From positions 4,253 through 68,252 of the forward strand of contig MNCI01029312.1 of NCBI GenBank assembly GCA_015680685.1: 64,000 bases of DNA. The letters run 5' to 3'. The position numbers were made by a program, and so were the translations under genes. This DNA comes from Gnetum montanum (taxonomy: Eukaryota > Streptophyta > Gnetopsida > Gnetales > Gnetaceae). Shown here piece by piece: positions 33,370-44,418 of the stretch (positions are counted from its first letter, which is position 1; every line of letters begins with the position of its first letter). Under the pieces are notes generated by a model. That model ran no database searches, was not told the DNA's origin, and saw nothing but the letters and a program-made list of their open reading frames with translations.

Positions 33370-34430
33370 GCCTAAATAGTCCTAGAGCAAGTTCGCAAGG
33401 GTGTATGTGGAGGACATATAGGACCTAGAGTTAGGGATGCCAAAATTAGTTGTCTAGGTGATTACTAGCCATATATGGAAAATGACTATATGCAAAAGGT
33501 TAAAAATTGTGATACATGCTAATTCCATAGTAACTTGATACACATACCACCAAATGAGTTACATACTACTTAGATCACTTAGTCATTTCAATGGTGGGGG
33601 TTGGATATCATTGGACCTATAATGCCTAAGTCTTCCACAGGGCATAGTTTCATCATCACTACAACTGAATACTTTACAAAGTGGGTTGAAGCTATTTCTA
33701 TAAGAAGGATAATATTTGAACAAGTCCATATTTTCATACTTGACAACATTGTAGCCTGCTTTGGCAAACCTATAAGCATAGTCATAGACAATGGACCATA
33801 ATTTAGTAGCCAAGAAATGAAAAACTTCTATCATAAGCTAGGCATTAAGCACTCCTTTTTATCACCATACTACCATCAAGCCAATGGAAAAGTAGAAGCA
33901 AGCAATAAGGCCATCATCAACTTGCTCAAGAAGATGTTAAACAATAGCAAGTGCAAATACAACATGTTAATGCACTTTGGGCTTACCAAATGACATACCA
34001 TATGAAAACTGGTGTAACCTCTTGTAACTTGGTTTATGGTTCTAAAGTTATTTTTCCTCTTAAATTGTATATTTCATCACTTTGAATAGCCTTATCTCAC
34101 TTCATTAATGATGAACAACATAAGGAGTTGTGGATCATGACCCTAGACACGGTGAATGAGTAATAGGTGTGGACACTTGCTCATGTCAAGTGATATCAAG
34201 AGAGGTAGAAATGAAAACACCACCATAACTTGACCAAGTGTATGGTCAAGGAGGGTGATCTAGTTCTTAAGGTCATTCACAGGCATGTGGACAAGTTTTC
34301 AACCATTTGGAAATGGCCTTTCTTGGTCACTAATTCATATGGAAATGGAGCATTTAGGATAGCTAACATAGATGATAATGAGTTAGCCAATTTGATCAAT
34401 CATTTCTATCTAAAGCCTTACTACATGTAG
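33370..34430 (+). pseudogene. Integrase, Tat element
   Basis: Plus strand: zinc-binding part (GVCGGHIGPRVRDAK, then CDTC-FH near 33510), catalytic core LDIIGPIMPKSSTGHSF at 33601, SIVIDNGP-FSS (catalytic Asp kept, stop after it) and NGKVEASNKAIINLL (catalytic Glu kept). The C-terminal region KEGDLVLKVIHRHVDKFSTIWKWPF...NHFYLKPYYM ends at TAG 34428-34430. It resembles the minus-strand copy at 26072-27440 through most of its length. Stops and frameshifts in the middle make it inactive. Confidence 0.85.
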
Positions 34431-35535
34431 TTGGTAGATAACATCAATGACCTTTGGTGGCCAATAACAAGCAAGCCTGCATGACTTATTTTGCATGATA
34501 GAGGACCATCTTTTTATGGCCCACTAAGGCATTAAATTAGCAACATTAATGATCTTGATAGCCTTGTTTTATTCATCATTTTGTCACCCTATGTAATTTA
34601 TTATAACAACATGTCTTCTTTTCTTGGTTTTCTTGCCCTCTTGAAGTTATGCTTGTAGAATGAGGCTTGGAAGTCATTGTGAATGTACAACATATCATAG
34701 TAGTAAGTCACCATGTGACCCTAATGCACAAGATTTGGTGAGTTTGTCCCACAGTGTTAAGAGTGCTTGTTCCATTTCCATTTTATCACCACTCCTTGAG
34801 CCTAGCCCTATAGCCTTATTTTAGTTTTCCTTACCTTGGAACAACAATGTTGACCAATGTTCAAGATTCATGCATTATGATCATATGACATTCCTTTGTC
34901 ATGCTCCACTATCAGGTTCATTGAATGTAACATATCTCATTCAATGGAAAAAAAACTAAGTCCATCAAGCATAACACACTTCATTTAATAGAAAAACCAC
35001 TTAGATTGCTGGATGTAATGCATTTTTTCTAGCAAGAAAACCATATCAAACCTAGCCTTGGCAATGAAACCCAATCAAGGTTTCACCTTATTAAAAAGGA
35101 GGAGCAAATTGCCAAGAAGCCAAAATAGTCCATGAAGACTAAGAGTACAAATCAATGACTCTAAACATGCAATGGGAGAAGCCTAGTGGCTGCAGAAACC
35201 TTCGAGCAAAGTGATGGTCCTCAAATGCATCTATTAAGTATACCGCACTTCAAAATGTGAAGTGTCGAAACCACTAACTGATCAACATGTTAGTGTCATA
35301 GCCATGATGTCAATACTTGGAATGCATTGTTAACCCTCATGACCATTTCCCTATGACCTCATGATCATTTCTCCATCATAGCCTTACTTCATCATCACAA
35401 GTACTCTTTGGCATGGTTTGACATGACTTATTCAAGCACAAAGAGGAAACATTGGTAGTGGACCTATAGTGGTGTCTATATGCTTTGTTGGTGTCTCTTG
35501 GGTTAATCATTTAGACACCAACAAAGAGAAACTAA
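34431..35535 (+). other. Post-pol spacer and polypurine tract
   Basis: Same succession as the other Tat post-pol spacers, reversed: 'caccatgtgaccctaatgcacaagatttggtga' at 34710, 'acatatctcattcaatgg' at 34930. It ends with AACAAAGAGAAACTAA, a purine-rich tract directly before the LTR start. No gene. Confidence 0.6.
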
Positions 35536-36863
35536 TGAAACACCACCAAAAATACATTATGTGACCATTGTAGCCTTCACCCCATGAAACATGAGACTAA
35601 ATGTCATTATAAATGTGAAGATTATAATCCAAGAGACGAAATTTCACATACTTTAGCTTTTGGGACTTAAAAAGTGCCTCATAAATAGTCAAAGCCTCAT
35701 CTTTCAAGTGGAGAAAGCTATATAATATCTATATTTGGGCTTGGGCTAGGGGGTGGTATTAAAAATATATTTAGGACTACAAAAATTAACATTTGATGGG
35801 CTTTATGAGGGGTAGAGTATTTTCCACATTGGAGATACCTATGTGGGACTATGGCCCACATGCACCTAGCATTGTAGCTTTTCCTTAGCATTGCTCTAGC
35901 ATGGCCCAAGATTTCAACACCACACCAACTCCAACATTGACCATGCACTTCACCATTGATGTTGGAAGGCCTAGCATGGTCGAAGAAACTAGCATGAGTA
36001 AAATGCCCATTTACTATTTTTAGTAAACATAATGGTTTTAATTCCATGTGGACATCAAAACTTATCATACATTGTAACCCAACTAGATTTGAACATCCAC
36101 CACACCTACATGTAGCCATAATTTTGTCAGTAATCAGGTAGAATTTCTAGCCAAATTTGTGGTCTAAAGCCTATAAAACCTAATTTCCAACATCATGTAG
36201 GAGTTTTAAACTATTGTATTTTTAGGCATTTTTGCAATCGAGAGCTTTGAGCACACAGAGTTTCTTGAGTCCCTACTATGGAACCCATAGCCATCGTTAC
36301 CTATATTATCTTCTCCTTTGAGACTTGTGAGATTTTGGTATCAATGCTGAGCACCTGGAAACCAAAAATTCCAACATTGTCCACTTTTGTAATACAAATC
36401 ACTCACACCTCTCATCCCCCTACATCAACAATGCTGCAAATCTTGTGTAAGGGTAGTAAAGGTTCAAAAGCATCGGGAGTGGCAAAACCTCTAGATCATA
36501 GAGCTAATCATAGTAGTTTCAAAAAATTCTGAATCTTCATAGAAGTGAACCCACCTATTTCCACATGCCATCTTTTACACATTCCTATACATTATTTATT
36601 TTTGCTAAAATAAATTTTACAGTTCCATTTTTGTACAAGTTTTATTTTTTAATTTCATTTTAACATAATTTTGCCTCCAAATCTATATTTTGCATTTACA
36701 TTTTTATTACTTTTTTTTCCTTCCTCTAAGTCCTTGGATGATCTATTGAACCATCAACGACACCTCATATCTTGTTTTTCATAGAGGCCCTTGGGATCCG
36801 AGGTTAAAGTTGTTTTGTTGAAATTCTTGGTTTTTCTAGTAACTAAGATTTTGAGTCATTATA
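35536..36863 (+). repeat. 3' LTR of plus-strand Tat element
   Basis: Starts TGAAACACCACCAAAAATAC after the polypurine tract and ends GAGTCATTATA. It shares 'aaatgtgaagattataatcca' with 43075-43095 and the tail 'agtccttggatgatctattgaaccatc' near 36728. It contains the palindrome TTTACTATTTTTAGTAAA near 36010. It abuts a truncated Copia LTR without any target duplication I can recognise. Confidence 0.75.
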
Positions 36864-37153
36864 GTAAAGGTTGTGGGATCCTTGAAATCACATTTTGAGC
36901 TTGTTGAAACCTTACAAGATTGAGTGCTTTCACAATGATGACATACTGGTGCGAACCTCAAAGCTTGTACAAGGTGTGGTGCCCTTCAAATCACTTTTTA
37001 AAAGAACAAAGTTTGAAGGTGTGCAAGGAATATGCCCTCCAAGTGTGGAAGTACCTAAGTTGGAAAACCATGTAAAATTTGGTATTTTTATGTGGCAATT
37101 ACAATTTCAATTGTTGAACTTATTTAACCTCCTATCTACATTCTTGATCCTCA
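36864..37153 (+). repeat. Copia 5' LTR, 3'-terminal 290 bp only
   Basis: 'taaaggttgtgggatccttgaaatcacattttgagcttg' and the following 250 bp match the last 290 bp of the LTR at 41555-42632. The first 790 bp of this LTR are missing; the sequence passes straight from the Tat LTR end into it, with shared bases (ATA/TA) at the junction. A deletion joined the two elements. Confidence 0.8.
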
Positions 37154-37155
37154 AT

Positions 37156-37167
37156 TGGTATCGAAGC
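37156..37167 (+). other. Primer binding site, initiator tRNA-Met type
   Basis: TGGTATCGAAGC begins two bases after the LTR. It is close to TGGTATCAGAGC, the usual Ty1/Copia site complementary to plant initiator tRNA-Met. Confidence 0.8.
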
Positions 37168-37208
37168 TTGGTACTCTTCATTCGACTTTGATTTTCAATG
37201 AGTGAACT

Positions 37209-38992
37209 ATGGAGGGAACATCCTACATAAAGCCAAAAATGTTTGATGGGTTTGATTTTTCATATTAGAAGGCAAGGATGAAAGGCTTCTTCTAGTCAAT
37301 GGAATTTTTAGTATGGGGGTCCATCCTTGAAGGATACAAACCACCCATCAATAGTGCATCAAAGGCCTTCGAACCATGAAGCAAGTGGATGCTAGAAGAA
37401 AGAGATAAGTTCATGTACAATTCTAAAGAAAAAATTGTTTATATTATGCATAAAATAATTTTGAATTTAATAGAGTAGTTGGATGTAAAACTACTAAAAA
37501 TTTTTGAGAAACATTAGAAGATACCTATGAGGGCACATCCATAGTCAAATAATCAAAACTTTTGTTTTTGCAATTGAGTATGAAAAAATTAAAATGAGAG
37601 AAAGTGAAAACATAAAAGATTATTTTTCTAGGAAAAATGGTCTATTTGTAGCAATTGGGGTTATAGTTATGGAAGACATTAGAAATTTTTCAATATAAAA
37701 ATTAAAAGATATCCAAAGTGCTCTTATTACTTATGAAATAAATATCATAAGCGAAGGAGTAATAAAAGAAAAGTTCATCACCTTGAAATTAGCATCCAAA
37801 GAGAAGGACCCAAGTGAACAAGAAATGAACAACAAGGAAGAAATATGACTTCTATCAAGAAGAATTCAAAGGCCTCCAACAAAAAAGGGTAAGATTTTCA
37901 ACCAACAAGGATCCAACCAATCCAACACTAAAGGTAAGGATAGAGGTAAGAATTTTTTAAACTTAAATTTTGATGCTTTTTCAATAGAATGTTGGGTATG
38001 TGGTGGAAGAGGCCATGTGGCCTTTGAATATCCTAGGAATAGTTGGTTGCAACAAAAAGACAAGAATAATATGGATATGAAAAAGACCAAATTCTACACA
38101 AGCTAGGATGATGAAGGGAAAAGTGAAGAAGAGATGGATGACACTTCAAAAGATTCACATCTCATTTGTATGGCTCCTACATATGATGATGTTGGCCTTT
38201 TGAATGATAATGATCAAATTGAAACTGATGAGAAAATGTATGACCTCTTGTGTAATGAACTTCTATCTCTTCAAAATATTTATATAAAGTTGAATAAGAA
38301 ATTAAAAACCAAGGATCAAGATATCTCTTTGTTAAATATGAGAGTTTTAGATCTCAAAAAAGAAACCACAAGCCTAAGGGCTAAGAATGAAATACTAACC
38401 CTATTCCATGAGCAGATTAAGGAAGAACATGCACATGCTAAACTTGTAAATGAGAGGCTAATAAATGGAAAATAATCTCTCTAAATAGCTCTTGGGGAGG
38501 AAAGAAGTTCAAATAAGAAAAGTGGACTAGGATGTTGTTAACAAGAACAAGTATTTACAACAACCTCAACCTCATTTGAACAAGAGGCCACTTCAAAGAT
38601 TGAGGTAACTACTAGCACTACAAGTAACCAAAGGGTAACTTTAAGGTTTGAAAAATTCAACAAAATGGTTAGCTATTCTTATTGTAATAGATTTGGACAC
38701 AAGTAATGGAATTGAAATTTAAAGTTTTATCATATGAACACATGAACATATAAAAAAACTCCATGGTCTTATCCAAACGTGTCTAGAAAGGAAACTATGT
38801 AGGACAACAAGAAAATGTGCACAACTCAAAAGGATAAAGAAGTTAAGAAGATATGAAGAATCAAAAGGAAAGAAGATGAAAGTGAGAAAATTCTCTTCAA
38901 AAAATTTGTGAAGGGAAACTAGTCTTTGGAAATTGAAGAAATTTGTGTGAGAAGAGGAACCTCAAAAGAGGAATCTCATTCTCAAGCTTCAT
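37209..38992 (+). pseudogene. Copia gag with zinc knuckle
   Basis: From ATG 37209: MEGTSYIKPKMFDGFDFSY, then KARMKGFF-SMEF, the plant Copia gag (UBN2-type) start, and EERDKFMYNSKEKIVYIM. After frameshifts, ALITYEINIISEG and LNFDAFSIECWVCGGRGHVA: a CCHC knuckle at 37990-38031 whose last Cys is Tyr. The frame then runs as an acidic region and coiled-coil-like segment (LLSLQNIYIKLNKKLKTKDQ, LDLKKETTSL) to a stop at 38473-38475, with further stop-laden frame to about 38990 including YSYCNRFGHK. It would package element RNA. No protease, integrase or RT follows. Confidence 0.8.
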
Positions 38993-39079
38993 AGGTACCT
39001 TCATTTTCTTTATCAAGAAAGGTAAATAAATGTAAATACTCAATTCATTGTAAATATCTCTTAATACTATAATCATTGG

Positions 39080-39330
39080 TAGCCATCCCTGAGCACTTTC
39101 TTATTAAGATGTCTACCTAAAGATGTCTTCCATAAGATGTCTTTACTTGAACAAAGACATCTACTCAGAGACATTTTCTTTCTAAAGGAGATATCTACCC
39201 GTGTTCTTGCTGGATGCAGTAGAGACATCTACTTGTGTTTTTATAGGTGTAGCATATATGTCTATATTTAAAAGAAGACATTTATCTTTTCATTAAAAAT
39301 CCTCATTGAGTGTAATTATATAAATCCAAA
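39080..39330 (+). promoter_or_regulatory. U3-like internal promoter region with AGATGTCT/AGACATCT motifs
   Basis: About nine copies of AGATGTCT, AGACATCT or close variants in both orientations between 39094 and 39290, preceded by GGTAGCCATCCC. The U3 of the 3' LTR has the same motifs (41823-41985) and the same GGTAGCCATCCC. A TATA-like ATTATATAAATCC follows at 39315-39327, about 115 bp before the ATG of the next ORF. This suggests a second promoter for that ORF; it is inference from motifs. Confidence 0.5.
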
Positions 39331-39440
39331 TCTTCATTTTTAATCCAAGCATAGATGTCCAAGGGGAGATAACTAGGGCTCTACCAACAACAATGAACTA
39401 TGCATTTTTCATGAAATCAATGATCCATAAGAAGGATGCT

Positions 39441-41132
39441 ATGTCAAGGTCATCTCCAAGGAAGAGCAAGAAGTCAAAGGGAGCATACACTAGCAGTACT
39501 AGCACTTACACTCCACAATTCAGATCCATTGATTCCTAGCATTAATCTGAGGTAACTCAAGATGCCTCTATCATTTTTGAATGTTCTCGTTATTTCCAGT
39601 AGCATTGGTAAAAGAAACTGATGAGATTCTTGTAAGTTTTGGATTTGGTAAAAGTTCATCATAATGTTCATCATAATGTTGCAGCTTCTTTTGATGAAAA
39701 TTTCATCTCAATTTGGGAAGCTAGTCTAAAATTTGATGAACTTTCATTATGATGAATTTTTATATGCCTAAATTTCTTATAATAGAGTTTTATAGCAACA
39801 TTGTGATTACAAATGCTTCTATTTAGGCTTTCACTACCATGGTTGGTGGTTTGCTAATTGATACTTCTTTTCAAGTTATTAATGTAATTCTTTGGATTTC
39901 TAGTGCTAATATGTTTAGGGCCACCATTCAATCCATGAATGAAATTTTTATGAATGGTGTGTTTTCTATCTTGTAAGATGTATTTTGTGATGCTTTGTTT
40001 GGGGAGTTAATATCTCTTTGTAGTGAGAGAGTTTATAGAAGTTAGATGGTATTAGATGATTCCATCCTCTCACTCATTATTTTATATAATACCATTATAA
40101 AAGGAGGAACCTATAATTATTTATTTCTAGCCCAAGCATTTAATTTCTATTGCCTTCTCATAGTATAGCCCTTGGATTTGGGTTATACTCTCTACCAAGA
40201 CATGTTGGGTTCATTCACTAGGGAGAGAATCTATGGGCATCCTTACCTTATTAGTTTGCTGATCCAACAAAGAGGTGTCCTCATTCTTGACATGCATTTT
40301 ATTAAAGGCAAGAGGAGCCTTGGTGAGTATTCAAAAATGAGGATCTTCATCCATGCTAATGAGTTAGAACCTAGCACTAGGCCTCAAAAATCTAGAAAGA
40401 AGGGATTTGCATCCCCATCTTAAGCCTCTCATTAGGTAAGAAGATCTAAATCTATTGGTAGATAGATGACATCTTCTCTGAAGAAGCTAATTAAGCCTTT
40501 TACTTGTGCTATTGGATGGCCTGGCATAAATCTCTCTTACCTTCATAAGAGAATGGACATAATTGGAGTACCTCTTTCTCCTAATGGGCAATAGTTTGAG
40601 AAGATTACCACTCCTCCCATATCAAATAGTGAGGAGGATTATCCTACCTCACCTAGACACTTAATAGTAGCTAGGCCTTTGCAAACCTATGACTCAAGAA
40701 ATGCATTCAATTCAAAGGAGCTTGATGCACCAGTAGCATGTATCTAGGGGGAACTTTCTTATCCCATGTAGCCTAGACCTAGTTCCCATCATTAGGATGA
40801 TGCTTCGAGGACATTTGAATAGTAGGCCATGGAGGGCATCTGTGGTACTTCTTCCCAGTGGAGACCTATCAATCCTATCACCTATTAGAGGATGAATGCT
40901 TTCTCATCCTCTTAGTAGGATCCACCAACTTTATCTCAATTTCAAGTAAAGCTTCATCCATAGAGGGCTCTAGTTTAGATATCTTCTTTGGATGATGATG
41001 ATGAGTAGTATGTCTCTAGCTCTAGTACTAGCAGTGATAATGGTGATAAGGAAACCTATTGAGATTCTTGTGTTGCAGATTATTTTGATGAAAATTTGAT
41101 TGATGTGACTAAGATCAATGATTAGAATCCTT
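39441..41132 (+). pseudogene. Extra ORF in Copia element (plant transposon-protein-like), about 560 codons
   Basis: Starts MSRSSPRKSKKSKGAYTSST (39441), shifts frame once before 39788, then keeps one frame to TAA 41130-41132. The first part (EFYSNIVITN...FTTMVGGLLIDTSF...QVINVILWI, then DLGYTLYQDMLGSF, HPYLISLLIQQRGV) resembles the ORF1-like or putative plant transposon proteins found in Athila-type elements; this is recognition by pattern, not a search. The second part is Ser/Pro-rich and ends acidic (LDDDDE, SSSSTSSDNGDKE). In the frame from 39788 there are 21 internal stops: 18 TAG, 2 TAA and 1 TGA. It fills the place where pol would be. Function unknown. Confidence 0.6.
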
Positions 41133-41540
41133 AAGTGATCTCTTCTTTTTGATGGTGTCTAAAAAGGAGAAGAGTTTATGGGTTATAGATTTTGGATTGT
41201 GCATGTATGTGGATTTTGTACATGGATATATTAGTGGTTGTATGTATTGTGTACATTTTTAATATGGATAGATTATGATCTTATTATCTTTCTATTTAGA
41301 TATTATGGTTGTGTATTTATTGTTGCAATATTATGAAGATAGGTATTTGCCTTGAACAGTAAGCTGGGGATCTCATGGTTTTCATCTTATTATGAACTTC
41401 TTTGATCTTTACCCTATGCCTTGATCCTTAGAACCTTATCCTAGTGATAACCTTGGCCACCATTGAAATTTATACATCTTAACTATTTTTATTTTTCAAG
41501 TTTATTTCATCATCCATTTTCTTAAGTTTTGGACATCACC

Positions 41541-41554
41541 AAAAAGGGGAAGAT
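41541..41554 (+). other. Polypurine tract of Copia element
   Basis: AAAAAGGGGAAGAT directly before the LTR start TGTTGACC. This is the standard plus-strand priming site and typical for plant Copia. Confidence 0.85.
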
Positions 41555-42632
41555 TGTTGACCTTTTGGTATGTGAAAACCTTAAGGAAAATGAAGAACAT
41601 AGATTGTTTATGGTGTGTGATGATCTTGTAGGGTATGAATGAGAACTAAAGAAAATGAGATCTACAACAAGATGGAAAAGTGAAGACTACATGGGTAATA
41701 TGAGAGAATGAATGAGTATGGACAAAAATGAAGGCCACAAATCAAATGAAGATGCTACAAGGATTGGCATGAAGAAAAATTGATTGGAGAAAGCCTTAGA
41801 AGATAGAATCAAAACGTTGAGGAGATGTCTCCAAAAAATAGTAGACATCTTTATCCCAGAGGATATGTCTCCATAAAGACGTCCCATAGAAGATGTTGCA
41901 TTTTCTGGATAGATGTCATTCCTGAATGGAGGCTAATCTTAGGTAGCCATCCCAACTTCAAAGAAGACATCTACACTAGTCATTTGATAGATTTTTCATG
42001 AATTTTGAAGACTTTTCAGAAACTTCAAGGCTATAAGAAGATACCAAAATTTTGGAATTATGAAAGTACTATTCACAAGAGATCAATCATTGTCTATTCT
42101 ATGCTATTATATTCTTGTTCTTCACTATAACATCATTTTCTTAGATATGTGTTGTACTATGTTTCAAAGTACAAGGACTTGTAAATTTATTTACATTATT
42201 TCCTTGTGTTTTTCTCACTTTCTTGTAGCCTTGTAGGATTGATGTGCTTCTTGCAAGAAGGCATCTATATTGAGCTCATCGAGATCCTACAAGATTGAGT
42301 GGTCTTACAACATCAAAACATTCCAAAGTGAAGCTGAATTTTATAAAGGTTGTGGGATATTTGAAATCACATTTTGAGCTTGTTGGGACCTTGTGGGGTT
42401 GAGTGGTTTAACAATGACAAAAAACTTTGGTGTAAAGTTTAGAGCTTGTATAGGATGTGGTGCCCTTGAAATCACTTTTTGAAGAAACAAAGTCTAGAGG
42501 TGTGCATGAAATTTACCCTTCAAGTGTGGAAGTACCCAAGTTGGAAAACCACGTAAAATTTGTTTTTTATGTGGTAGGTAAAATTTCAATTGGTGAACTT
42601 ATTCAACCTTTCTTCTAAGTTCTTTATCCTTA
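41555..42632 (+). repeat. 3' LTR of Copia element
   Basis: 1078 bp from TGTTGACCTTTTGG to CTTTATCCTTA (terminal CA changed to TA). Its last 290 bp match 36864-37153. U3 contains AGATGTCT/AGACATCT motifs at about 41823-41985. The following bases enter minus-strand gag sequence, which was the insertion target or a neighbour. Confidence 0.8.
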
Positions 42633-42633
42633 G

Positions 42634-42985
42634 GGATCTCGTTAAGCATTGTGTTCCATCTTTGAATGAACCTTTGGATAGGTTCAAGTAACCCTTGCCT
42701 TACTTTCATGAGTTACTCCAAGGTTGTGTTAGCCTTTAGGTTGTATTTGAATCTATTAATGAATTATGTTATTAAGTCTTCAAGGGAGGATATAGTACCT
42801 CTAAGTGATGTTTGGTACTAGTCTAGGATCTTTTCCTTTAGAGACATAGGAAAAATCTATAGTATTATATAATGCCATGCTTACATTAGGAGGCACTCAA
42901 ACTAGAAGGTGATAAGATGTGCATTAGGATCTCCTTCACTACTATATTTGATGAAGTTTGGAATAGGCATGTCTATGGGTAAGGT
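42634..42985 (-). pseudogene. Tat gag fragment (Retrotrans_gag), orphan
   Basis: Minus strand from about 42985: MPIPNFIKYSSEGDPNAHLI, SLEDLITxFINRFKYNL, LMKVRQGLLEPIQRFIQ. This is the same domain as in the gag at 6058-7692 (DDPNFHF, LDKL, LMKV...EPIQKFI). One frame of about 115 codons, six stops (3 TAG, 3 TAA), no frameshift. It is cut by the Copia LTR on one side and the Tat LTR at 43010 on the other. It may be the displaced gag of one of the minus-strand Tat elements further left. Confidence 0.75.
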
Positions 42986-43009
42986 TATTTAAGAAATCAT
43001 AGGACTTAT

Positions 43010-44392
43010 TGAAACACCACCAGATTTGCATTTTGTAATCTTTGTAACCCCATCCCATGCAACTTGAGGCTAAACTTCATTGTAAATGTGAAGATTATAA
43101 TCCATAAGATGTAATCTCACATACTTTATACTTTTGGAACTAAAGAATGCCTCATAAGTGGTCAAAGCCTCATCCCCCAAGTGAACAAATACATAATGTT
43201 TATATTTAGGCTTAGTGGGGGTTTAAAAATTCCTTTTGGGATGCCAAAATTGTAACATTATCTATGTTTGAGATGCTTGCAGGAGGGTATAACTCACCTA
43301 GCCTTAGCATGAAGGGGTGTGGTAGCATCCATGCCCAACATGGAGGGGTGTGGTATCACCCATGCCTAGCATGAGGGGTATATCCCTTACCTTCTAGCAT
43401 TGATACATCATCCCCCAGTGTTGATACTTCATCCCCCTAGCATTGATCTAGCATGGCCAAGATCTCAACAATGCATTAACTCTAGCGAGGATCCTATATG
43501 TTAATGTTGTTGTTGGAAGGCACAACATGGGTGAAATTCCCTTTACTATTTTTAGTAAACAGAATGGCTTTGATGCCACGGGGGTATAAAACATATCCCA
43601 TATAGTAACCCCTCTTGATTTGCACACCCAACACACTTGCATGTAGCTAGAATTTACAATAATTAAGCATGATTTGTAGCCAAAATTGTGGCCAAACCCC
43701 TATAAAATCCAAGCACCAACACCATGAATAGGTTTTACTCTTTTGGCATTTTCATACTTTGGCATTTTTGGCATTTGATAGCTCTTGCAATTTTGCATAC
43801 ACGCATCTTCTCAAATCCCCTAGTGTGGAACCCTGATAGCTTGTTATCCCTCTTTGAGATTTGTGAGATTGTGGTATCAATACTAAGTACTTGGAAACCA
43901 AAAATTCCGCATTTCCCACTTTGTAATCCAAATCCCTCATATTTCTCAGCCCCCAAATCAATAACATAGTAGATCTAGTTTGAAAGCAGTGAAGGTTTGA
44001 TAGCATTGGGAGTGGCATGAACTCTAGATCATGGAGTTGATCACAGAAGCTTCAATAGAATTTGAACTCCCACCCAAGTGAACCCCTTACCACAAAGGCC
44101 ACATTGTATACATTTTTTATATCTCCTTTATTCATTTGAAATAAAATTTATAGTTTTTTTGTGTAAGTTTATTTATTGATTTCATTTTGGCATAATTTCT
44201 CTCCCAAATCTATATGTTGCATTTTCTTTTTATTACCTCCATTTTACATTTTTTATGTCCCTAGGTGATCTATTATACCATCCAGGGTACCTCTAATCTT
44301 TTTTTTTAATGAAGGCCATAGAGATCCAAGGTTAAGATTATCATGTTGGGATTTCTCTATTTCTCTAGCAACCAAGATTTTCGATCACAATA
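43010..44392 (+). repeat. 5' LTR of plus-strand Tat element
   Basis: Starts TGAAACACCACCAGATTTGC and ends TCGATCACAATA, 7 bases before the primer-binding-like site. TATA-like CCTATAAAATCC near 43700; tail TCCCTAGGTGATC near 44254. U3 has the words CATCCATGCCCAACATGGAGG and CATGCCTAGCATGAGG (43320-43380), like those in array B (53870-55620), and the palindrome TTTACTATTTTTAGTAAA at about 43542. CTTAT (43005-43009) would be its target-duplication copy. Confidence 0.8.
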
Positions 44393-44399
44393 GTTTTTT

Positions 44400-44418
44400 T
44401 GGTGCTAGAAGGAGGGCC
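44400..44418 (+). other. Primer binding site candidate, Tat element
   Basis: TGGTGCTAGAAGGAGGGCC, in the same place as 5267-5285. The tRNA is not identified. Confidence 0.6.

Noticed and set aside
35718-36119. 133-codon minus-strand open frame
   Set aside because: It lies wholly within the U3 of the 3' LTR at 35536-36863 and is not kept in the other LTRs.
39788-41132. A nuclear code in which TAG encodes glutamine
   Set aside because: TAG also replaces apparent Trp positions, other stops occur in neighbouring pseudogenes, and land plant nuclei use the standard code. Methylation-driven decay explains the pattern.
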